This document shows, piece after piece, positions 1 to 6,518 of a DNA stretch of 8,434 nucleotides (positions are counted from its first letter, which is position 1; every line of letters starts with the position of its first letter). Location: the NCBI GenBank assembly GCA_902468045.1, contig CABQXG010000043.1, positions 1 to 8,434 on the forward strand, read 5' to 3'. Origin of the DNA: an uncultured Collinsella sp. (GTDB lineage Bacteria > Actinomycetota > Coriobacteriia > Coriobacteriales > Coriobacteriaceae). The translations under genes were made by a program, and so were the position numbers. A model generated the notes under the pieces. The model ran no database searches, was not told the origin of the DNA, and saw only the letters and a program-made list of their open reading frames with translations.

Positions 1-62
1 CCAGCACCCAGGCAAGCACCCAGACCGACGCCACGGCCATCAACCTCGGTGCGTATCTATAG
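1..62 (+). CDS. C-terminal end of an unidentified protein (partial)
   Basis: Reading from base 3, a frame is open from the left edge to a TAG at 60-62 and gives about 19 residues, ending in the sequence NLGAYL. Its codons are mostly C/G-ending like those of the neighbouring genes, and it stops 26 bases before a strong hairpin terminator, which is where a real gene end would sit. The residues are rich in Thr, Ala and Gln and match no family I recognise. One other forward frame stays open longer, to about base 195, but it runs through the terminator and into the next gene. The assignment therefore rests on position and codon use only. Confidence 0.45.
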   Translation, partial: STQASTQTDATAINLGAYL

Positions 63-88
63 CACGCCCGCGAGTATGCTAAGTCGCC

Positions 89-136
89 GCTTAAGCAAAA
101 GGGGCCCGACCATTGCCGGACCCCTTTTGCTTAAGC
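89..136. terminator. Bidirectional rho-independent terminator between convergent genes
   Basis: Perfect 16-base arms GCTTAAGCAAAAGGGG (89-104) and CCCCTTTTGCTTAAGC (121-136) flank a short spacer that extends the stem by three more pairs after one mismatch. The GC-rich core is preceded by AAAA and followed by TTTT, so it reads as a terminator on both strands. It would end the partial rightward gene and the leftward HAD gene whose stop is at 176-178. A weaker hairpin (GAGC/GCTC, 145-156) lies between it and the HAD stop. Confidence 0.85.
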
Positions 137-175
137 GCAAACGTGAGCAATCGCTCGTTTCAACGCCGCAATTTT

Positions 176-826
176 CTAGCGCACAGTCTTGATTGCCGCC
201 GCCAGGTCGAACAACGTATCGAGCACGGCCTCGCAGCCATCCACCACGTCCTGCGGCAGCGGCACGATATCGGGGACGGCAAAGACATGGCAGCCGGCCG
301 TAATGCCCGAGACGCAACCGTTGCGCGAATCCTCGACCACGGCACATTCCTCGGGAGCAAAGCCCGCGCGCTCGCAGGCAAGCAGATACATCTCGGGGTC
401 GGGCTTGCCGTGCACGACGTCCTCGCCACACGTTACCGTTTCAAACTTGTCAAAGAGGCCGACCATCTTAAGGTTGCGCTCGGCCGTAACGAGGCGCGAC
501 GACGTCGCTAGACCCACGTGATAGCCCGCAGCCAGCAGCTCGTCTAGGCACTCGGCGGCGCCGGCCTTAAGCTCCAGCTCGGTCTTGACCATCTCGTCGC
601 GAATCTCCTTGTGGCGGACATAGACCGCCTCGGTGGTTTCATGGCTGCCGTAATGCCTATCGAGGATGTCCATGACATCGGGCAGCGTGCGGCCGATAAA
701 CTGATGGATCAGCGCTTCATCAATCGCGAGCCCCAGCTCAGCGGCGCCTGCCTTCCAGGCCTTAATCCCCAAACGCTCGGTATCGACCAGCGTTCCATCC
801 ATGTCAAAAATAACAGCCTTGATCAT
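176..826 (-). CDS. HAD-superfamily phosphatase, beta-phosphoglucomutase-like
   Basis: This is a 216-residue soluble HAD hydrolase, the usual length for subfamily I enzymes with a helical cap. Motif I is FDMDGT with the nucleophile Asp8 and acid/base Asp10. Motif II is the LATSS stretch (about 106-110), motif III is Lys141 in HGKPDPE, and motif IV is the Glu165-Asp166 pair in VVEDSRNG. Residues about 16-80 form the cap that sets specificity. Family members dephosphorylate small phosphorylated metabolites or isomerise sugar phosphates; the real substrate cannot be read from the sequence. The start was placed at 826, directly before the IKAVIFDMDGT strand, with a GGGGGA ribosome site just upstream. 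The frame is open further upstream, but that would add 29 residues with no family counterpart. The gene is single, divergent from larE, and ends at a shared terminator. Confidence 0.9.
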   Translation of the reverse strand: MIKAVIFDMDGTLVDTERLGIKAWKAGAAELGLAIDEALIHQFIGRTLPDVMDILDRHYGSHETTEAVYVRHKEIRDEMVKTELELKAGAAECLDELLAAGYHVGLATSSRLVTAERNLKMVGLFDKFETVTCGEDVVHGKPDPEMYLLACERAGFAPEECAVVEDSRNGCVSGITAGCHVFAVPDIVPLPQDVVDGCEAVLDTLFDLAAAIKTVR

Positions 827-999
827 ATCGGTCCCCCATCGACTCTCGCTGTCGCGTTGCTGCAACTCTACCGCATTTGGCAACTTGTATATAACGTATA
901 TGCCATATTGCACTTTCGTTACACAGATAGAAGTCTTATGGCAAGTAACGCATTAGGATTATAGTTTTCGATCGAGTACTCAACGATAAGGAACGTTTC
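827..999. promoter_or_regulatory. AT-rich divergent promoter region between HAD gene and larE
   Basis: This 173-base gap separates two genes transcribed away from each other, so it must hold both promoters. For larE, TATAGT at 960-965 is a good -10 box, with only a weak -35 (TTATGG, 936-941, 18-base spacing); the start site would then be near 972. For the HAD gene the AT-rich stretch at 886-908 contains several overlapping -10-like hexamers on the reverse strand, but no convincing -35. The near-palindrome ATATAACGTATAT (889-901) could be a regulator site or simply reflect the AT-richness. larE has the ribosome site AAGGA (988-992), 7 bases before its ATG. Confidence 0.4.
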
Positions 1000-1878
1000 A
1001 TGATTTTAGACACCACGGCACCCGCAGAGGAGCTTCAAGACAAGCTATCGGCGCTCGAACAGCTGCTTTTGGCATACGGGCGCGTGGCTATCGGGTTTTC
1101 CGGCGGCGTCGACAGCAGCTTTTTAGCCGCGGTCTGCGCCCGCATCATGCCTGCCAGCACGCTTCTCGTTCACCTCACCACGCCGCTCATCGGCACGCCC
1201 GAACAGGCTTCGTTTGAGCGATCCGTTGACGGGCAAGCCAATGAGGAGCCACATTTTAAGCTCCCTGTGCTCAATCTTTCGGTCGATCAGTTGCAGCTCC
1301 CCCAAGTAGCCTGCAACGATGCCAACCGTTGCTACCACTGTAAGCACGCCGGCTTTACCGCTATCGTCAACCACGCCAAGTCGCTCGGCTTTCCCACCGT
1401 CATCGATGGCAGCAATGCAAGCGATCGCGGCGACTACCGCCCCGGCATGCGCGCGGCAGAAGAGCTCGGCGTACGCTCCCCTCTTATGGAGGTCGGCTTT
1501 ACCAAGGACGAAGAGCGCGAGCTGCTGCGCGCATGGGGCTATCCCGTTTGGAACCTGCCGGCGGGAGCCTGTCTTGCCACGCGCGTCCCCACGGGCGAGG
1601 AGCTTACGCGCGAGAAGGTCGATTTAATCCGCGCCTGCGAGGATTGCCTGCACGAACTTGGTCTGGCGCAGGTTCGCGCGCGCTTGGTCGGCGGCTGCAT
1701 GCATATCGAGGCCGCGCCCGCAGATGTCGCCAAGATCGCCGCCCTCGGCGGCGGCGCCGTCGATGCCGAGGGCAAGGCCCCACTGCCCGCCGCTATCGAG
1801 TCAGCGCTGCGCGAGCTGGGCTGCGGCCACATCTCCCCCGAGGTCACCCCCTACATCCACGGCAACATGAACCTTTAG
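1000..1878 (+). CDS. larE: ATP-dependent sacrificial sulfur transferase LarE
   Basis: This is a cytoplasmic PP-loop enzyme of 292 residues, close to the usual LarE length. LarE AMPylates the carboxylates of pyridinium-3,5-biscarboxylate mononucleotide and transfers sulfur to them, making the pincer ligand of the nickel cofactor used by lactate racemase and related enzymes. The PP-loop SGGVDSS is at 34-40. The family motif RCYHCK is at 110-115, followed by DGSNASDRGDYRPG (about 136-149). Cys191 in GACLATR sits where I expect the Cys that gives up its sulfur in the Lactobacillus enzyme. The C-terminal part (VRARLVGGCMHIE, about 225-237) is the expected strand region. Additional cysteines (105, 213, 216, 233, 275) raise the possibility of a cluster-bearing version, but I cannot settle this by eye. 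The start is supported by AAGGA seven bases upstream. No larA, larB or larC lies in the window. Confidence 0.9.
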   Translation: MILDTTAPAEELQDKLSALEQLLLAYGRVAIGFSGGVDSSFLAAVCARIMPASTLLVHLTTPLIGTPEQASFERSVDGQANEEPHFKLPVLNLSVDQLQLPQVACNDANRCYHCKHAGFTAIVNHAKSLGFPTVIDGSNASDRGDYRPGMRAAEELGVRSPLMEVGFTKDEERELLRAWGYPVWNLPAGACLATRVPTGEELTREKVDLIRACEDCLHELGLAQVRARLVGGCMHIEAAPADVAKIAALGGGAVDAEGKAPLPAAIESALRELGCGHISPEVTPYIHGNMNL

Positions 1879-1905
1879 GTTACGCCGTTTTACAAACGGC
1901 GTAAC
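1879..1905 (+). terminator. Hairpin directly after larE stop, likely transcript end
   Basis: Perfect 12-base arms GTTACGCCGTTT (1879-1890) and AAACGGCGTAAC (1894-1905) surround a 3-base loop and begin at the first base after the larE stop codon. There is no T-run after it, so it may stabilise the mRNA 3' end or only contribute to termination together with the next hairpin at 1956-1982. Confidence 0.55.
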
Positions 1906-1955
1906 TGCTCGGCGCTGCGCGGGCTCCGGGCACGGCAATCTGACGTTCAACTTCA

Positions 1956-1982
1956 CGGGCGCGACCAAAAGGTCAGCGCCCG
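1956..1982 (+). terminator. Second GC-rich hairpin downstream of larE, terminator-like
   Basis: CGGGCGCGACC (1956-1966) pairs with GGTCAGCGCCCG (1971-1982) across an AAAA tetraloop, with a single unpaired A at 1975. A short T-rich stretch (CTTGTTTC) follows. It lies 78 bases past the larE stop and looks like a back-up terminator. The T-run is interrupted, so the call is moderate. Confidence 0.5.
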
Positions 1983-2054
1983 CTTGTTTCACGTCACCTT
2001 ACCGCACCCGAAGCCCGCTCACTCGCATATGCTCAACCTGGACTGCGTTAACTG

Positions 2055-2089
2055 ACCTGCCAAAAAGGGACAGGTTTGTTTTGGCAGGT
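2055..2089. repeat. REP-like palindromic element
   Basis: Perfect 11-base arms ACCTGCCAAAA (2055-2065) and TTTTGGCAGGT (2079-2089) enclose a 13-base loop containing GGGACAGGT. The CAGGT in the loop repeats the end of the right arm, so the left arm could pair with either copy. The arrangement resembles short dispersed palindromes mobilised by REP-associated Y1 (IS200-type) transposases in many bacteria. It is not followed by a clean T-run and lies 177 bases past larE, so a simple terminator is less likely. Only one copy is in the window; the repeat nature is inference. Confidence 0.45.
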
Positions 2090-2215
2090 ATTATCTGGGG
2101 AAACGCCGAATAGCTTTATGTACACAACCGCCGCAGCTCCATATGAGGTAAATGAATCCGTAGCGTTTGTCCCAAATCTTAAGTATTTGTTCGACAGAAC
2201 GGCCCCTGCCGGCTC

Positions 2216-2253
2216 CTGCTAGACTGGTAGATTCCCAACCGTCCATCCAGGAG
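2216..2253 (+). promoter_or_regulatory. Extended -10 promoter and ribosome site of the nuclease gene
   Basis: TGCTAGACT (2217-2225) fits an extended -10 box (TGN plus TAGACT). No good -35 lies 17 bases upstream, as is common for extended -10 promoters. Transcription would start near 2232, leaving a short leader. AGGAG (2249-2253) is the ribosome site, 5 bases before the ATG at 2259. Confidence 0.4.
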
Positions 2254-2258
2254 CCTCA

Positions 2259-3242
2259 ATGTCGCGCAAGTCCGCCTACAAGCAAGTACTTTCCATCGGC
2301 ACCGCCGTGGTGTTGGGGTTTGCGCTGTTCACAGGGTCGCTCGACGGGGCGCCCAAGCTGTTGTCGCCGCAAAGCGATGAGCAGGCAGCGGCTATGGCCG
2401 AAAAACAAAACGAGAGTCCCAGCCGCACCGACGACGAGGCGGACTTGGTCGCCCGGCTCGAATCGGGAACAGCGAGCTCCCCGGACTCTCAAAATAGCCA
2501 AGACTCTGGCGATGGCTCTGAATCCGCCGCAACCGACACCGGCGACGCTGCCTCCGCGGATAGCGCCGCCACTCCCATCGACGAAGTCGAAAACCCTGAC
2601 CTCAACCGCGCCCGCGGTGTTTATCTCAGCAGCATTCCCGACTACGCCGGCAACCCCTACGTTGCCCTTCGCGCCGACAGCACGCACCCGTTGGGCATGC
2701 CGTCGTTCACGCTCGACGAATACGAACGCGCTGCAGAAGAGGGCTGCTTTAAGAAGTTCTCCAAGCTCGATAGCCTGGGCCGCACTCGCAAGGCGCTCGC
2801 CTGCGTAGGCCCCGAGTCGCTCGGACAGGGAAAGCGCGGCGATATCTCGCGTATCCATCCTGCCGGTTGGCACCAGCAGCGCTACGACTTTATTCCGGGC
2901 CAGAGCCTCTACAACCGCTGTCACCTCATCGCCTGGTCGCTCTGCGGTGAAAACGCCAATCGCAAGAATCTCCTCACCGGCACGCGCTATCTCAACGAGA
3001 CGGGCATGCTGCCGTTTGAAGAGCAGGTCCTCGACTACATCCGCGACACGGGCAACCATGTGCTCTACCGCGTCACGCCCATGTACAACGAAGAGGAACT
3101 CGTCTGTCGTGGCGTTCGTCTGGAAGCACAATCGGTCGAGGACCACGGTAAGACCCTGTGCTTCCAAGTGTACTGCTACAACCTGCAGCCGCACGTGCAG
3201 ATCGACTACGCCACCGGCCGCAACCAGGCATCCGGAGACTAG
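2259..3242 (+). CDS. Membrane-anchored or secreted DNA/RNA non-specific endonuclease
   Basis: This 327-residue protein has three parts. A basic N-terminus and a hydrophobic segment (about 9-26) serve as signal or anchor. A low-complexity Ser/Asp/Ala/Glu-rich linker follows (about 36-112), and the nuclease domain runs from about 115 to the end. The catalytic core is LYNRCHLIAW, with His222 as the likely general base, followed by GENANRKNLLTGTRYLN. Asn246 is the probable Mg-binding Asn by comparison with the Serratia/EndA family. In classical members the motif is DRGH; the NRCH form is, from memory, usual in a Gram-positive branch. The enzyme should cut DNA and RNA without sequence preference outside the membrane, for nutrient scavenging or DNA processing. 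EndA of pneumococcus is the best-known relative, but no competence genes are nearby. No immunity gene or toxin-delivery domain is visible. The start is set by AGGAG 5 bases upstream. Confidence 0.88.
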   Translation: MSRKSAYKQVLSIGTAVVLGFALFTGSLDGAPKLLSPQSDEQAAAMAEKQNESPSRTDDEADLVARLESGTASSPDSQNSQDSGDGSESAATDTGDAASADSAATPIDEVENPDLNRARGVYLSSIPDYAGNPYVALRADSTHPLGMPSFTLDEYERAAEEGCFKKFSKLDSLGRTRKALACVGPESLGQGKRGDISRIHPAGWHQQRYDFIPGQSLYNRCHLIAWSLCGENANRKNLLTGTRYLNETGMLPFEEQVLDYIRDTGNHVLYRVTPMYNEEELVCRGVRLEAQSVEDHGKTLCFQVYCYNLQPHVQIDYATGRNQASGD

Positions 3243-3306
3243 TGCCGACCGCGCCGTCCGTAACCCAAAAAATGATCCGTTTTCCTCCGTCGCATACGGA
3301 TCAAAT

Positions 3307-3338
3307 AAGGCCGCCCCGGTTACCCAGGACGGCCTTTT
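3307..3338. terminator. Bidirectional terminator between nuclease and EF-G-like gene
   Basis: AAGGCCG (3307-3313) pairs with CGGCCTT (3330-3336), followed by TT on the forward strand; on the reverse strand the stem is followed by TTATTTGA. It lies between convergent stops at 3242 and 3372 and would serve both genes. Just before it, TGATCCGT (3273-3280) and ACGGATCA (3296-3303) form a second 8-base inverted repeat. Confidence 0.7.
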
Positions 3339-3371
3339 CGTCAGCACCTACATTGCAGGCAAAACCACACG

Positions 3372-5447
3372 TTACTTGGCGCGGCCCTCCTCATAGCGCT
3401 CGACCAGTTTGGCCTGAACGTCATAAGGTACCTGCTCGTAGCCTGCGGGCTTCATGGTAAAGTCGCCTGTGCCGCGCGTGATAGAGCGCAGGCGCGTCGA
3501 ATAATCCGTCAGCTCGGCCAGCGGCGCCTGGGCAATGACCACGGTATCGCCGCGCTCATCGGTCTCCATGCCCGTCACGCGACCGCGCGAGGCCGAGATG
3601 TCGCCCATCACGGCGCCGGCGTAGCTCTCGGGGATAGTCACCGTAATTTCCTCGATGGGCTCCAGCACCACCGGGTCGGCATCGGCACATGCCTTGCGCA
3701 GACCGATGCGGGCTGCCGCGCGAAACGCCATCTCGTTGGAGTCGACGCTGTGATACGAGCCGTCGTATACAGCCACGCGGATGCCCGTGAGCGGGTAACC
3801 GGCAATGATGCCGTCCTTCATGGTCTCCTGAACGCCCTTGTCCACGGCGGGGATGAGTGAGCGCGGGATGCGGCCACCCACGACCTCGTCAACAAACTCA
3901 TAGCCGTCGCTCGTGCCGTCGGGCCCAATGAGCGGCTCCACGCGCAGCCAGCAGTCGCCGTACTGACCGGCGCCGCCTGTCTGCTTCTTGTGGCGGCCCT
4001 GAGCGCTTGCCGTGCGGCGGATGGTCTCGCGATACGGAATGCGGATCGGAACGCTCTTTGCCACAACCTTGGTACGGTCCTCCAAACGGTTGAGCAGCAC
4101 CGAAACCTGTGCCTCACCCACGGCGGAGATGATAGTCTGGCCCGTCTCCTCGTCACGATCGATGCTCATAGTCGGATCAGCCTTGCACGCCTTCTCGATA
4201 AACGTGTAGAGCTTCTCCTCGTCGCCACGATTCTCGGCCTCGATGGCGATGCGGTACTGCGAGTTGGGGAACTTAAACGCCGCCGCCTCGACCTTGCCGG
4301 TAATCGAGAGCGTATCGCCCGTCTCGGCCGCCAGCTTGGGCGCCACGATAATGTCGCCGGCATAGGCGTGACCGACCTCGGTCATGTCGCGGCCGCACAT
4401 CACATACAGGTGAGCCAGACGGTCGCTCTTGCGCGTACGCGCATTGATCAGCTCAAGGCCCGGTTCAAGCGTACCCGTCAGTACCTTGATAAAGCTGATG
4501 CGGCCCTGCTGCGGGTCGGCCAGCGTCTTAAACACAAATGCCACCGGACGGTCATCGTCACTCGAGATCTTGAGCGAGTCGCCGTCGATGAGCGGCATCT
4601 CGCCGTAGTCGGTCGGCGCCGGGAAGTACGTGGCGATGTCATCCATCAGCGAGTTGACGCCCTGCTCCTTAATGCAATCGCCCGCAAAGACCGGCACAAA
4701 GATGCGCTCGGCGATCGCCTTCGACAGCAGGCCTTCAAGCTCCTCCTGCGTCAGCGTCTCCTCGCCTTCCAGGTACTTCATCATCAGCTCATCGTCGGCC
4801 TCGGCCACCAACTCGCACAGATGGTCATGGGCTTCCTCGGCCTGGGCACGATACTCCTCGGGAATCTCCGACTCAACGGCTTCGGTGCCGTTGCAATGGC
4901 GCGCCTTCATGCGCACCAGGTCGATAATGCCGTCAAAGTCCTCGCCCTCGCCCCAGGGGAGGGTCACGGCGCCCAAGCGTGTACCAAAGCGCTCCTGCAG
5001 CAGGTCCATCGTGGTCGCAAAGCTGGCCTCGGGACGCGACAGGCGGTTTACGAACACCGCACGCGCCAGGCGCAGGTCCTCGGCGGCATACCAGAGCTTG
5101 CCCGTCGTTGGCTGCGGGCCGGCCTCGGCGTCGACCACAAACAGCGCCGTCTCGCAAACGCTCATCGCAGCAAAGGCGTCGCCGATAAAATCGGGATAGC
5201 ACGGAGCATCGAGCACGTTGATGCGGGCGCCCTTCCAGTCGATCGGCGCGATGGTCGTCGAGATGGAGAATGAACGCTTGACCTCTTCAGGGTCATAGTC
5301 GAGCGTGGGCTTGGTGCCGTCGTGGCCGCCCAGGCGGGCGGTCTTACCGGAAAGGTGGAGCATGGCCTCGGCGAGTGAAGTCTTGCCCACCCCGCCTTGG
5401 CCTACGAGCACCACGTTCCTTACGTTGCCGGTCTTGGGAGCACCCAT
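3372..5447 (-). CDS. EF-G-like translational GTPase (EF-G2 type) with altered G motifs
   Basis: This 691-residue protein is collinear with elongation factor G through all five domains. The P-loop GQGGVGKT is at 16-23 and the G domain runs to about 285. Domain II is about 295-385 and domain III about 390-470. Domain IV (about 475-595) carries QTGGAGQYGD and the tip motif HSVDSNEMAF. Domain V (about 596-680) carries PESYAGAVMGD, and the protein ends in a RGTGDFTMKPAGYE segment typical of the family. It belongs with the second EF-G-like proteins (as in mycobacterial FusA2) rather than canonical FusA or Tet ribosome protection. Some of those bind GTP without supporting translocation, so the role is uncertain. 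G3 reads DAPC (80-83), G4 reads NRLS (134-137), and the G5 region has GDC in place of a Ser-Ala motif. The start at 5447 has a near-perfect AGGAGGT four bases upstream; an upstream in-frame extension lacks family similarity. Not in an operon with either neighbour. Confidence 0.88.
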   Translation of the reverse strand: MGAPKTGNVRNVVLVGQGGVGKTSLAEAMLHLSGKTARLGGHDGTKPTLDYDPEEVKRSFSISTTIAPIDWKGARINVLDAPCYPDFIGDAFAAMSVCETALFVVDAEAGPQPTTGKLWYAAEDLRLARAVFVNRLSRPEASFATTMDLLQERFGTRLGAVTLPWGEGEDFDGIIDLVRMKARHCNGTEAVESEIPEEYRAQAEEAHDHLCELVAEADDELMMKYLEGEETLTQEELEGLLSKAIAERIFVPVFAGDCIKEQGVNSLMDDIATYFPAPTDYGEMPLIDGDSLKISSDDDRPVAFVFKTLADPQQGRISFIKVLTGTLEPGLELINARTRKSDRLAHLYVMCGRDMTEVGHAYAGDIIVAPKLAAETGDTLSITGKVEAAAFKFPNSQYRIAIEAENRGDEEKLYTFIEKACKADPTMSIDRDEETGQTIISAVGEAQVSVLLNRLEDRTKVVAKSVPIRIPYRETIRRTASAQGRHKKQTGGAGQYGDCWLRVEPLIGPDGTSDGYEFVDEVVGGRIPRSLIPAVDKGVQETMKDGIIAGYPLTGIRVAVYDGSYHSVDSNEMAFRAAARIGLRKACADADPVVLEPIEEITVTIPESYAGAVMGDISASRGRVTGMETDERGDTVVIAQAPLAELTDYSTRLRSITRGTGDFTMKPAGYEQVPYDVQAKLVERYEEGRAK

Positions 5448-5686
5448 GATGACCTCCTTGCAGGGTCGCGCGCGATGCGCGACGCCAACGGGGAGAGTTC
5501 GCGGTCGATGCCGTCCCGGGAGCAGCATGGTCGGCAGCCGAGCCGACTCACCCTCCAAATGTCCTATGCCACCACACTACCCTTGCAGTCGCCTGTCCAT
5601 GCAGACCTTTCGGCACGCGTATGAATACAGGCGGCGAGAGGAGGGCGCGAGCTTGCGAGGCGATTATTGAACCTCGCGGATGCAAA
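5448..5686 (-). promoter_or_regulatory. Leader and promoter region of the EF-G-like gene, with small hairpins
   Basis: No gene is visible here. Read on the reverse strand, it runs from the ABC operon terminator to the EF-G-like start. It contains three short inverted repeats: GCGAGG/CCTCGC (5655-5677), GTCGGC/GCCGAC (5530-5547) and GTCGCGC/GCGCGAC (5465-5483). The last ends about 17 bases before the start codon, close to the ribosome site. An AATAAT-like -10 sits at about 5664-5669 but has no good -35, so I cannot place the promoter. A structured leader of about 200 bases is possible. No riboswitch class is recognised. Confidence 0.35.
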
Positions 5687-5720
5687 AAACCGCCGCAGAT
5701 CATAAGACCTGCGGCGGTTT
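5684..5720 (-). terminator. Strong rho-independent terminator of the ABC importer operon
   Basis: AAACCGCCGCAG (5687-5698) and CTGCGGCGGTTT (5709-5720) make a perfect 12-base stem with a 10-base loop. Read on the reverse strand, the stem runs straight into TTTTTT (5689-5684). It begins 33 bases past the stop of the ATPase gene, ends the leftward operon, and separates it from the EF-G-like gene. Confidence 0.92.
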
Positions 5721-5753
5721 CGCCTCAATAAACAGTTGAGTAAATAGCTGAGC

Positions 5754-6518
5754 CTATCCCTCGATACGGCTCAAGAACTCGCGGGTACGCTGCTCGCGCG
5801 GATGGTCGATGACCTGCTCGGCAGGACCCTCCTCGACAATGCGGCCGCCATCCATAAAGACCACGCGATCGGCAACATCGCGGGCAAACTGCATCGCGTG
5901 CGTTACGATCACCATCGTCATATTCTGCGCGGCAAGGTCTTTAATGACACGCAGCACCTCGGCCGTTAGCTCGGGATCGAGTGCCGAGGTCGGCTCGTCA
6001 AAGAACAGGATTTCCGGGTCGAGCGCCAAGGCGCGGGCGATACTCACACGCTGTTGCTGACCGCCCGAAAGCTCACACGGAACCTTGTTCTCGTTGCCCG
6101 TCAGCCCCATTTGCGCAATCAGCTCGTGAGCGCGGGCTTCCGCCTGCTCGCGCGGACGCTTAAGCACGCGAATCGGCGCATCGATGATGTTTTTCATCAC
6201 GGTATAGTGCGGGAACAGATTGTAGTTCTGAAACACCAGACCAAACCGCGAGCGCGCCTGTTTAGGTACATCGCCCTTTGCGTACACCGCGCCCGAACCC
6301 GCATCCGTCGCGACAGCAAGGTCGCCAAACGAGAGCGAGCCGCCGTCGAGCGTCTCGAGCAGCGTGGCGCAGCGCAGCAGCGTGGACTTACCGCCACCCG
6401 AAGGTCCGATAATCGCCACGACCTCGCCGCGCTTGACCTCGAGTGAAATATCCTTGAGCACCTCATTGCCGCCAAACGCCTTACGCGCGTTCGATATATT
6501 CATTACCGAATTAATCAT
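5754..6518 (-). CDS. Polar amino-acid ABC importer, ATP-binding protein (GlnQ/HisP family)
   Basis: This cytoplasmic ATPase of 254 residues powers the importer encoded by the two genes before it. All nucleotide-binding elements are present: Walker A GPSGGGKST (38-46), Q-loop Gln97 in VFQNYNLFPH, signature LSGGQQQR (150-157), Walker B LFFDEPT (171-177), D-loop SALDPE, and switch His207 in VTHAMQ. The length and the FQNYNLFPH and RVVFMDGGRIVEEG stretches are typical of polar amino-acid transporter ATPases. An insert of about ten residues around 70-85 lies between strands of the first lobe. The gene starts within the end of the permease gene (8-base overlap), which suggests coupled translation. 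The ribosome site is weak; an ATG at 6503 aligns equally well with family N-termini and would give 249 residues. Confidence 0.93.
   Translation of the reverse strand: MINSVMNISNARKAFGGNEVLKDISLEVKRGEVVAIIGPSGGGKSTLLRCATLLETLDGGSLSFGDLAVATDAGSGAVYAKGDVPKQARSRFGLVFQNYNLFPHYTVMKNIIDAPIRVLKRPREQAEARAHELIAQMGLTGNENKVPCELSGGQQQRVSIARALALDPEILFFDEPTSALDPELTAEVLRVIKDLAAQNMTMVIVTHAMQFARDVADRVVFMDGGRIVEEGPAEQVIDHPREQRTREFLSRIEG

Larger units (their letters stand above)
1906..2258. other. Gene-free spacer between larE and the nuclease gene
   Basis: Together with the hairpin just after larE, this gives about 380 bases between the larE stop and the nuclease start. I find no open frame with a ribosome site and a host-like composition. 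The contents are the hairpin at 1956-1982, the REP-like palindrome at 2055-2089 and the nuclease promoter near 2220. The stretch 2090-2190 is richer in A/T than its surroundings and shows no recognisable element. Confidence 0.6.

Noticed and set aside
827..913. N-terminal extension of the HAD phosphatase by 29 residues
   Set aside because: The family begins directly with the beta strand before DxDGT; the extension runs through the AT-rich promoter region and would leave the ribosome site at GGGGGA unused.
2055..2089. CRISPR repeat
   Set aside because: There is only one copy, with no regularly spaced partners or cas genes in the window.
2256..3347. Long open frame (363 codons) on the reverse strand over the nuclease gene
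   Set aside because: It is antisense to a gene with clear nuclease motifs and its translation resembles no protein. Such frames arise in GC-rich genes from codon bias on the opposite strand.
3990..5273. Long open frame (427 codons) on the forward strand inside the EF-G-like gene
   Set aside because: The opposite strand encodes all five EF-G domains. The forward translation is rich in Arg/Leu/His with no recognisable domain, and I take it to be a codon-bias shadow.
3372..5447. Tet(M)/Tet(O)-type tetracycline ribosome protection protein
   Set aside because: The length is similar, but the domain IV tip HSVDSNEMAF and the domain V ending are those of EF-G-like proteins, and I do not see the features of Tet ribosome protection proteins.
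5448..5558. N-terminal extension of the EF-G-like protein to an upstream start
   Set aside because: The added 37 residues are unlike any EF-G N-terminus, whereas the ATG at 5447 has a near-perfect AGGAGGT ribosome site.
5448..5686. Known riboswitch in the EF-G-like leader
   Set aside because: Small hairpins are present, but I recognise no conserved riboswitch core such as those for TPP, SAM, cobalamin, glycine or lysine.
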